A DNA stretch of 64,000 nt from positions 14,416,687 through 14,480,686 of the forward strand of contig NW_025062475.1 of the NCBI RefSeq assembly GCF_000002995.4. Direction: 5' to 3'. Below are positions 51,101 to 61,500 of the stretch, piece after piece. Source of the DNA: Brugia malayi (lineage: Eukaryota > Nematoda > Chromadorea > Rhabditida > Onchocercidae). The notes under the pieces were generated by a model. That model did no database searches. It was not told where the DNA came from and was given only the letters and a program-made list of their open reading frames with translations. The translations under genes and the position numbers were made by a program. The stretch's first letter is position 1, and every line of letters begins with the position of its first letter.

Positions 51101-54100
51101 TAGGGATCAGGGTCAAGTAGTCGGGTTCGAGAATATTTCGCTGCCACAATTTAAACCGGTCGGTTATCGGGTAAATGTTACCAGGGCAACTACTTCTTCA
51201 GGTTAGTTTCCTCTTATCTTTTTTCTCTTAAAAAAAGTGGTTTTAATTATCAACCTTATCATTTTTATTATTATTCATCAACAATAATGACAATAATGAA
51301 GATATGACATTGTTTTTTGATAATTTGATAAAAAAATTAATTTAAAAAAAGTTAAAAAAAGAAATTTGAAAGCTGAAACAAAAGAAAAAAGATAAATTAA
51401 AATTATTGAGTTTATAATAGGCAAAATTTTCAAAATTTTTTTTTTTTTGAAGAGAAAAACATAACCAAAAATATTGTTATTTCGATTATTAAATGTCTTT
51501 TTTTTTATTGTTTATATAAAATGCATGAATAAATTAGTTATGTAATGGTAAAATACGATAAAAATAAAATTAAAATAAACATAACTTTGGCTTCAAATAA
51601 AAAAAAAAACCTTCTAATTATAATTTAAAATTAAAAAACTAAATCAATAAATTTCTTCGTTTTTTTTTTTTTTTTTTTTTGATATAATAGGAAAAAAAGA
51701 AAATTTTATAGTCAAAAAAAAAAAAATGCTTATTTACTTTTTTATTTGTTCTTCCATTTTTTTTTTTCATATATACCATTAAAAATTAAAAAATTTGTGA
51801 TCCTTTTTTTCTCCTTTATTTTCTTCAATAAATTTTATGATTCATGAGAATATGAAAGTTTGGAAAGTTATTTTATCCTTCTTTTACTTTTGATAAATGT
51901 AAAGCTAAGCCAAAAGCTAGAAGCCAGAAGCCAAAAGCCAAAAGGAGAAGAAGAAGCCTATATTAGCCTATTGGCCATGTTTATGTACCATTCAAATTTT
52001 ATTTATCTTTTTTCCTCTTTTTTTTCCATTCTACATGTATATTTTATATATTTATTTATTTAAATTTACATTTATATACAATCACATATTATTTATACAT
52101 TTATTTATATATGGAAATTAGTGCTATTCACTCAGAAGCAAAAAAAAATCAATCAACTATTGCTTTCAAATTTTCCTGGAAAGATAAAACTTAAAAAAAA
52201 AACTGAGGGAAATATTTAAAATATAATGATAAGAAAAAAAAAAGCATTGAATAAATTACATTAAAAATAAAATTATTTTTTTGTAGTTTATTAAAAAAAA
52301 AATTGCTGAAAATGAGATGAAAATGAAATTTCATTAAAATTATATTTTTTTGTAACAAATAAGTAAATGTTTGATTACAAAAAAAAAAAAAAAATGATGA
52401 AAGAGAGAGAGAGAGAGAGATGGAAATAAAGAAAGAGAGAGGAATCAATATATTCTAAAAAAATTTCTTTTTTTTTTTAGAAAAGGTTATTATTTATAAA
52501 GTTTCTTTTTTTCTCCTTTTTCTTGTAATAAAAATTTCAAAATAAAAAAAAAATATTTTTTTCTTTTTGTCTATTCTATCGTCTCATTTTTTTTTTTTTT
52601 TTAACATTTCGATAAGAAAAAGTTAAAAAAAAAAAGGAAACCTCTGAAGATAAGATAAACTTTTATATTTGAAATTATTAACGCTGAATGATTTAGTTGT
52701 AAAAAATGAAATGAGCAATTTCTGTTTAAAAATTACAATTAATTTTCGCTTCATTGCTCTATGCACTTTAATAAAAAGTAAAAAAAAAAAAATTAAATAA
52801 ATAAATAAGAAAAAAGAAATGAATGAATGAAACGAAATAAAATGAAATTTGATGAAAAAAAAAAAAAAAATTAGATGTATTAGCAATAATTATTTGAAAT
52901 TTAATAATACTAAACAATTAATACAATAAATAATTAAATATAACTATTACAGGTGTATATGTTCGATTATATTTTGAAGTGCTGTTGGGTCGTAATCTTG
53001 GCTTCTACCTCATGAATATTATCATTCCTTCAATGCTTATTGTCACCATTTCTTGGGTATCATTTTGGCTTAATCGTGAAGCATCACCAGCACGAGTTGG
53101 CCTTGGTGTTACTACTGTATTAACAATGACAACACTTATTACTACAACTAATGTAAACATTTTTTTTTTTTTTTAAATAAAATTTAAAAAATAAATTTTT
53201 AATTAGTTTAAGTGATAATTATGAAAATTTTCGAAATTGTTAGCAAAAATTTCTCATAGTCTAATAAAATGTTTTATTTTTCCTTCTTTTTTCATTTTTT
53301 TTTTTTTTTTAATGATTGAATTTTTAAGTATAGATATAAACGTTACTTTTCTAAATAAGTAATAAAATTTTGAAAACAAAAAAATTATTTGATAATTAGC
53401 TAATTAATTATGTCTTATTTTTTAGAATGCAATGCCAAAAGTTAGTTATATCAAAGGTCTTGATGTTTTCTTGAATTTTTGGTTAGTTTTATAGTTAATA
53501 ATAAGATAAATGCTAAAGCAAAAGAATGTCATAATAAATTGTAATATGAAATTAAAATTTTCAAAGATATTACAAATATTATAGCTTTTTTTAACTTATA
53601 AAAACCAAAAAAAATAAATAAATAAATAAAAGGAATTTAAAATAGCAAAAAAAATTTGAAGATTGGTTGAATAAATTTTTTTTAAGAAATAATAATAGAA
53701 AAAGGAAAAAAAAAAATTTTTTTTCAGTTTTGTAATGGTATTTGCAAGTTTAATTGAATATGCAGTAGTTAGTTATATGAATAAAAAATTGGCGCAAAGA
53801 CGTGAAAGGCGACGTAAACAAGCGGAACAACGAATGCCTGTTGAAATGCCAATGTACGGTCAAATTACTTCTAGTGCTGAAACAAAAATGGTATTTTTTC
53901 TTCTTTTCAAATTTCAACATTACATTTCCTTTTTTTTTTTCTATTTTTAAGAAAAAAAAAATAATAAACTTTTTTTTTTTTCTTCAAAAGAAAAAACGCA
54001 AATTTAATGAAACAACAAAAAGTTAGGGATATGAAAGAGTAAATATAATTTCAGTCATATCAAAATATGACTCTTATCAATGATACTTATGCTTCGCCGG

Positions 54101-55822
54101 GTAAATCCTCCATCAAAGTAAGTGATCTAAGTAGACCATATCATCATCAAATAGCGCTTAGTTATCACTCTATTTTAACCTACCCATGCACACATTATCA
54201 CTACTTTGCAAAAAATTTGCAAATAAAAAAGATGAAAAATTCATTCGTACACAGGTAATTCATTTCACTAAGATAAAATAATTGTTTTAATAATAATTAG
54301 ATGAAGCAATTATTTTAAAGATAATAAATTTAATAGCAGGTAATAATTATTATAATATTCATAAATATGAATATTAATTTTAGTGAATTTTTAAAATTTT
54401 GCAATAAAATATAAGCATTTTTTAATAAATTAACTTTTAAATATCAGAAAACTGTTGGTTAGTTTAAAAAAAAAATGAATTAATATATTATTTAGTTTAT
54501 TTAGATTGTAATCATTAGAGTAATAGTAAAAAGTAAGTTTGGTTTCAAAAAAAAAAAAAGAGAAAAAAAGTGATCTTATTGCAGCTAATTTAAATAAATA
54601 ACAAACATGAAATTTGCATTTCCGATTAATAGCAAAAAGCTAATTAGCGTCACGCTGCATGCAATAGCAAGCTAACGGTATTGTCCAAGGTGAACACGTA
54701 AATGTTTTCACGTAAAATGCATGAAATGTCTTTTTAATTATTTTATGCTTTAACACTTTTTTTTTTTTTTTTTTTTTCAACTATTAAAATTTTCAGCAAA
54801 TGGATACGTTCCTTGGTGGACCAAGTCAAAATCCTAACATTGTAAGCTTCTGTACTACAAATATTTGTAATTAAAAATACAAGTTAATTATATTTTAAAT
54901 TAATAATAAAGAAAAATCCTATCATTTACTGATTAGCACATTTATTTTCTCCTTATCATTTATCAATTCATTTATCAGATATAGCTGTTTCTCAATTTCT
55001 TTTTTCCCTCTTTTTTTTGTTTTTTTTTTTTTTTTTTTTTTGATTCTGTTATTATAAAATATTATTAGATATAAATCAGAAATATAGAAAGTTTTTAATT
55101 CTTTTTAAATTTAAATAAAAATATCAATTAATTAAATTTTTTTTTTTTTAATTTAATGAATGTAATATTAACAGAGTGTAACAGAAGCAATGATGCCAGA
55201 ATGTGATTGTCGTACAATACCGCTCATACAGAATCCGAGATTGGTGACAGATCGAACATTATGGCCAGCGCCGTTCATGAAACCAAAACGAGCATCACGT
55301 ACGTGTAGAAGTGTGACGCCGTCTAAAATTGATAAATGCTCACGCTTCTTCTTCCCTATGCTATTTTTCACTTTTAATTGTAAGTAATTTTTTTCTTTTC
55401 TTTTCTTTTCAATATAATAAATTTAGCAGTTATCATTATTATTATTATTATTATTACTAATCATAAATAGAATAATTTTTGCTATAAAAACGAAAAAAAA
55501 AAAAAAAAAAGGGAAAAAAGATTATGATAATGATAAAATATGAAATGTTTATTTTAAAACAGAATTAAAAAAATACATATCAATTTTATATAATAAAGTT
55601 TTTTAAATGATCAAAAATTTTTAACTTAGTATAATTTTCAAATGAAAATAAAAACTTTATAAGCAACACAAGATGATTTTTGTTTCTTTTGTTTCGTAAA
55701 CATAAAATTGATATGAATAGAAGCAAATTTAATTTTAATTTATAATTTCAGTATTTTATTGGACAATTATGACAGTGCTTAGTTCATTCGTGGATACCAG
55801 TGAATATACATTATTTGATTAA
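37249..55822 (+). CDS. unc-49: UNC-49 GABA receptor: common 5' half plus UNC-49B 3' half
   Basis: Exons: 37249-37316, 41159-41333, 44794-44898, 45690-45829, 48439-48521 (common), then 51055-51201, 52953-53152, 53426-53481, 53728-53890, 54055-54117, 54797-54841, 55175-55379, 55752-55822; all phases agree, 506 residues. After a hydrophobic leader come the ligand-binding segments ([33 protein letters not shown]) and a Cys-loop (C170-x13-C184). TM1 is followed by the anion-channel PAR motif at 285-287 and TM2 ([19 protein letters not shown]), then TM3, a long basic loop with CDCRTIP, and TM4. These match nematode UNC-49B, the inhibitory GABA-gated chloride channel subunit of body-wall muscle. The 2' pore residue is Gly289. 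Exon 1 is the least certain; another ATG at 37226 reads a different frame. AATAAA lies at 55835. Confidence 0.93.
38730..41158. other. Latter part of unc-49 intron 1
   Basis: Intron 1 spans 37317-41158 (3.84 kb) if exon 1 is right. It is AT-rich with long A/T runs. I see no embedded gene or structured repeat. Confidence 0.4.
46690..47360. repeat. Large GATAG/TAGGA minisatellite in unc-49 intron 4
   Basis: Built from 5-bp TAGGA and GATAG words organised into a higher-order unit of roughly 49 bp (aggataaactgagatagaat, agaataggatagatagaata, gagtaggat), repeated about nine to ten times between 46780 and 47220 with length variants. Degenerate flanks extend to about 47360. The minus strand stays open for 267 codons as a Ser/Tyr/Leu/Ile repeat, which I treat as spurious. 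The array lies between the exon with the FTSQ end and the Cys-loop exon, so it is transcribed as intron. Confidence 0.92.
50231..50307. ncRNA. Candidate pre-miRNA-like hairpin in unc-49 intron 5
   Basis: The arm at 50231-50255 (gataagtattt... gggtcat) pairs with 50282-50307 (atgaccg...aaatacttatc). I count 22 base pairs of 25, with three single mismatches and one bulged base, closing a 26-nt loop. The 77-nt span, ~25-bp imperfect stem and intronic location fit an animal pre-miRNA in shape. I do not recognise a known miRNA seed, and either strand could be the transcript. A remnant of a small inverted-repeat transposon is the main alternative. Confidence 0.35.
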
Positions 55823-56880
55823 TAAAAAAATAGTAATAAATGTATATAACATATATATGCAAACAAATCAAACGAGGATAATCAAATGATAATCATAGTA
55901 AGATCAAGCCTATTTTTTTGATCAATTTTGTCGCTTTTTTCTAAAATTAAATAAATAATTGAATATAAATGAATTAATTAATAATTTATTGTTCATGATT
56001 GATAACTGATAATTGATAATGTATATTGATGTAGTTGCAAATATATTTATTATTTCACTTTTGTGTTGCGTGATAATATGCAATATATAGGAAGTATAAT
56101 GCATGCATGCATGCACATGCATGCTTATTACTTTATAAATAATAATTATTGCTCTTTTAATTAATATTTTGTTTATAATTTGAGATTACTATGGTAATTG
56201 TAATTTGATTATTTTGTTTTGTAATTTTTTAATTTATATATATATATGTATGTATGTATGAATAGACCTGGTGCATCTAGCCTTTTTTTTTATCCTCTAT
56301 TTTCACTGAAAAATTTTTTTTTTTTTTAAATTATATTATATCAAAATGGGTTGTTTAAAAAATTTGCATAAGTATCTACGAAATATAAACGATAATATGG
56401 AAAAAAAAAAGAAAGATTAAAAGATGTGAATAATTTTGAAACGATAAATTTTTCAAAAAAAAAGCATTTAATGAAGAAAAAGAAAAGAGAAAGAAATGAA
56501 AGATTATGTGTTCATTTAAAATAAAAAAAATAATATATAATTTTAGAATTAAGAAAGTGTTGCTCATAATTTAACATTGCAAATTTAACTTTAACTTCTT
56601 ATTTTAGATTTAAATTCAATTATTTTAAATTTCTGAAAAAAAAAAAGAAACTATTGAATAATTTGACATTAAGATAGATATTTATTGATTAAATTATATA
56701 AAATAATTATATAAAATAATGACAAATTTTGTATGCAATCACATTTCAACAATAATTTCAGATTAAATAATTTTTCAAAAATTTTTCCTTTTCTTTAGGA
56801 TTATTATTAATAAAAAGAAAAAGAATTATAAGTAAAAATAAAAAATAAAACAAAAGAAGAAAAAAGAACAAAAAATTGAG

Positions 56881-58506
56881 ATGGTTATACTATTGCAACA
56901 ATACATTATCATTGGTGTCAACTAAAAGATGTCCACTGTGAAGCAGCGGTCAAAGTTGAACCATTCGAATTGACCAGTTATCGATTTACCAGTTTATGCA
57001 TTAATAAAACAATAGCAACAACTTCATCTGGTTTGTCTATTATTAATTCTTACTTATATTATTAAAATAATTTTTTATTTTTCAAAACTATTTCATTAAT
57101 TCATCATAGATTAATTTTAAGATTAAAGTAAATAATATGGAATACTTTTTTCTTTTTTTTTTTTTATTAAAAATTAGAAATGTCAATATATTTCATTGAA
57201 AATAATATCATAGATAGAAAAGCTTAATATAAATAAAAATTATTAGTTAATAAAAGAAATTATACTTTAAAAAAAAAAAAAAAAAAAAAAAAACGTTACA
57301 ATGTATAGTTAATGGTTGAAAGCATTAAAATGTAAATGCATTAAATTTAAATTTTTTTTTTTGTGCAAAAAAAAAAACAATTGATTAATGATGAAATTTA
57401 TTTAGGTTCTTATTCACGTTTATGGGCACAATTCTTATTCGAACGAGAATTTAGCTTTTACATGATTCAGATTTACATACCTGCAATACTTGTCGTCTTT
57501 ATTAGCTGGGTATCATTCTGGATCAATCCTGAATCAGCTCCATCACGTACCGTTATTGGAACATTTACTATATTGAGTGAAACACATCTTCTGATGAGTA
57601 CAAATAGACGATTACCACCTGTCTCCTACATTAAGGTTGCTTATTTCAGTAAGTTTCGAATAAAATTTTTCATTTTTATACATAAATACAATTTTCTTTT
57701 AACATACATTTTAATTCAATAAATATTTTGATATTTCAGGCTGTAGATGTTTATCTTGGATTTTGTTACTTAAATGTGGTATTAGCACTTATCGAATATG
57801 CTACTGTAACATATTCCAGAAAGAAATATGAAGATGAGAAGAAGAATAAAAGCAAAAATATTTTTGAACTTACACCGCAATTACAAGCACCAGATTTACT
57901 TCAAGGTATAAGTATAAAGAAGTAAAAATTGAAAAAAAGAAAGAATTGGAATAAATTTCATGCTAATAAATAAATTATTATAGATGCTCGTATAGATGAA
58001 TGTACATGCGAACAAGATGTTTCGGTATTTGTGGTAGCTAAACCAAAATGTCCACTAAAATGTGCTACTTTTTGTAAGCATAATCGAGTGGATCTTATCG
58101 CTCGAATTGTATTCCCTGTTTCGGTTTGTTATCATTTCATCTTATCAACTCTTCATCTTCGCTAATTTTCTGCAAAAATTACTTATTCTTATAGTTTATT
58201 AAAATTTTGTAACTTTTTTTTTCAACCATAATGTAAATTTTATCAAAAACTCAACAAACTGTTTACAAAACAAAGTGATCAAATCATCGAAAATACATCG
58301 AAAAAAAAAAAAAAAAAAGAAGATCACCAACTGTATAAAAGAAAATTAAAGTAATAAGGTTAAATGAAACGATGATAAACTGATTCCGAATTATTATTAT
58401 ATAATTATTTCAGTTTCTCACGTTCAATTTCATTTATTGGACAGTACTTCTCTCCTTATCAAAATGGAGAATATATGGAGATAATGCAGAACAAAGAGCA
58501 TGTTAA
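56881..58506 (+). CDS. unc-49: UNC-49C-type alternative 3' half of unc-49
   Basis: Exons 56881-57030, 57406-57635, 57740-57905, 57984-58123, 58414-58506. The first starts in the same phase as the UNC-49B exon at 51055 (both complete a Tyr codon after the Cys-loop exon) and encodes the matching GYT segment. No signal peptide, ligand-binding or Cys-loop exon lies between the B stop and here, so it must use the common exons, giving about 449 residues. It carries TM1, then PSRTVIGTFTILSETHLL (TM2), NRRLPPVSYIKAVDVYLGFC into TM3, a short loop, DECTCEQ and TM4. This is the pattern of nematode UNC-49C, the modulatory subunit that joins UNC-49B. Position 6' of TM2 is Phe294, where B has Thr. Its first acceptor (AATTGAG) lacks a pyrimidine tract. 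Confidence 0.9.
58433..58438 (-). promoter_or_regulatory. Minus-strand AATAAA for the MYBBP1A-like gene
   Basis: TTTATT on the plus strand, 87 bp beyond the minus-strand stop codon and inside the last UNC-49C coding exon. If used, the two convergent messages overlap. The plus-strand AATAAA for UNC-49C is at 58713-58718, beyond the last MYBBP1A-like exon start, so overlap would be mutual. Confidence 0.4.
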
Positions 58507-58524
58507 TATCATATCAAACATTTC

Positions 58525-61500
58525 TTATGGTTCCAAAATGCTAAGCAAGTGTTTGAGTGATGCTAAAGCCTTTCGACCACAAATACTTTGCGAGGCAGTA
58601 TTAAAACGTTTAAGTCTATCGCTTGCTTTCCAAAATTCAGTGTTGTTGCACAATTCTTTTAATACTTCAGTCAAAGATTCTTGTAAGCATTGCTGCAAAT
58701 GATTAAATATTAAATAAAAAAAGAAAAAAGAAAGAAATTTTGCACTCTTTCTTCAATTTCATTTTGAAATATTTTCAATCTCATTTTGAGATATTTTGAC
58801 AAACAGGAAATGTGACATCACTGACGCAAATAATAACTTAATGGAAGAAATAAAAATTAAAAAAAAAAAATCCTTACTTTGCTTGATTCTTCGCTAATTG
58901 AAATAAAGGAGGTAAGAACTCGAACCAAATATGCAAAAAATCGAGGTTTTGAATTATCAAAATTTAAATTTGAGAAGAATCTGCTCGCAAAAGAGCATAA
59001 ACATTTGGCAATTTTTTTCCATATCTTTTGCCGATCAGGCTGCTCATTCTTCACCTATAATTTATCTTTTTACACTAGCTTCCGCCAAATTTGTTTTGCA
59101 AGTTTGTTGTCCTTTCAATTCGTTTTTCATGCAATCTTTCATTTTTATTTGATGCAGATATACTCTTGTACTCCTTCAAAATATCAAATTTCAATTTAAA
59201 TGACTGACAACATCTCACTATGTAATCTGAAACCTAAAAACTTCCTTGCAATCTAAGCATCTGAAACAAATCTCGAACTTTTGTTAAAACTATCGTTTCA
59301 ATCGATTCATCTGAATGGTTGCTCATATACTGCTCACTGTTCAGTGCATCATCCGCATGAATAGTAGTAATACTGTGTGTGTGTGTATGTGTTCCAGCTT
59401 GATTTTAAAATTTCTTCCCTATGCATTAAAATTTCGTCCTCTTACATACAGTCTTGTATAAGTGGTGTTTGCGCTATAACAAGTCCAATTAATACTAAAT
59501 CGAAATTTGAACTTGCCAAACAAGAAAAGCGAAAGCTTAATCCAGTGTATTTGCTTAGTGATTTTCAAAATTTAAATGTAACCTGCATAATTTTATCCTC
59601 AGTGTGACTATACATAAGAATCAAAAAAAAAAAAAAAAACTTTTTTCATTCCAGCAGAAATTATTTCTTTAACTTATATTCAGTGTGCCTTTGCAAACTT
59701 TCATTTTCGTATTATTTAATTTTAAACAGTTATAAAAATGCATATGAATAAATGCTACTGCTCTCGTTCTAGAAATTTTGAGTGTCTGTTGTCACTAATA
59801 AATTAAATATCTACAAAAATCTGAAAAAAAAAAGAAAATAAAGCTCACCAAATCCTTCCGCAAAAAGGCCACTGTGCAAGATAGAGCTTCAATCTAAAAA
59901 AAAAAAAAAGTGAAAATACAAATTCTGATTTGAGAAATATTAGTGCTTGAAAGAAAATAAATTGGCCTCTTGATGATACCAATACCAAATAGCAGTTGTT
60001 TGATGTGTAAGACTAGAGGATTTGAAATGAAAAATAAAACCAATGATTGATAGAAATCATTCATCCCACAAAGTACTAATTCCCTTACTGCGAAAGTTAC
60101 AAATGCAAGCCTATACGATCTTTTGATCGTTATATGTGTTTGTTGTGAACAAAGATCATAAATAGTAATTGCAAAAACAATCATAAAATAAATAATACAA
60201 ATACAAAAAGATAGTTTTGAAAGTGATAAACATACTCTTTGAAATGTTCGAATATTTTCATTAAAGGCAAAATCGATGATTCGTGGAAGTTCGCTTAACA
60301 AAGCATGCTAAAAATTATAAATTATGAAACAATTTTTAGCAGAATGTTGTATTGACTCAGATTATATTAAGTTGAATTTTTAAATAATTTAAAAAAATTA
60401 CCGGATACTTAATAAAAGGAGCAGTGACAATTTCGCTTAATATTTGATTTTTGTTATCATTCATGTATTTTTCCAACAATGTGATTACTTTTGTGCGCAT
60501 ATTCTCCGCAACATTATTTTCTTTTGCATCATAACAGCCTGAGAACTAAAACTGGCAAAGTAAAATGAACCAATTGATATTGTATATGTTTTTGAGAAAA
60601 ACAAAAAACAAAAGACTTACTAAAAAACTCGCAACACTGCCAAGGATATTCCTCATAACAGGATTTACAGTTTGTGATGTCTTCAGAACAAGTTCATCCA
60701 ATAGTTTGACAGCATTCTTTTCATTTAACTCACTCTAAATAAATATAAATAATGAAAAATTTAGCACAGAAAAGTAAATATAGGCCGAATAGTATAAACA
60801 ATATTTAATACCTTTTTATGCTTTATAATAATTTCCAACAAGTTTGTTGCTTTTTTGAAAGTTAATTCACCGTCTTTTCTACGTAGAGCTTGTTGAGCAC
60901 ACTCAATTAAAGGTAAAATAAGATCCTGCAAAACACATAATTTTCTTACTGTTATTTCATTGCAAAAAAAAAAAATCCAAAAAGAAAAAAAGAAAATGGA
61001 TAATACCACTGTTGTGTATGCTGCATCCTGATGAGATACCGCTATCAATAATAAATCAAAACATTTAGCACGAAACTGTTGAGCCTGTTCTACTAAGAAT
61101 GCACTTAGAGTTCGCGAATTTTTCATCCTTTTACGAAATACAGCTGCTAGGCCTTCATCCAGGCGAAACATTGTTTCATCACTTACTGTGGATGATACGC
61201 TGTCCTAGAAAGTGATTTTTTTCTCAAATAAATGGATCGTTTGAAAGAGAATAAACTGAAAGAAATCAGAGACTGCCAAAACAAAGTTCATTTTTCAGAA
61301 AAGGCTATCGTTAACCTGGCATAATTTCAATCAAATAGAAATTTTTAAGAAACTCGTGTGACCTTGTCACTGCCATCATCTGAATGAGCAGCAGCAGAAC
61401 CAAGTGCTTTTTTCAGGTTATTGACAAATTCATGATCAACTTCAGTTTCTCCTTCATCTTCGTCTTCAAATTCAGATTCATCTGTCTCTTCATGTTCATT

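Noticed and set aside
59377..59607. Plus-strand 76-codon frame
   Set aside because: Opposite the MYBBP1A-like gene, in the region where its exon join is unsettled; no family match and no splice partner on the plus strand.
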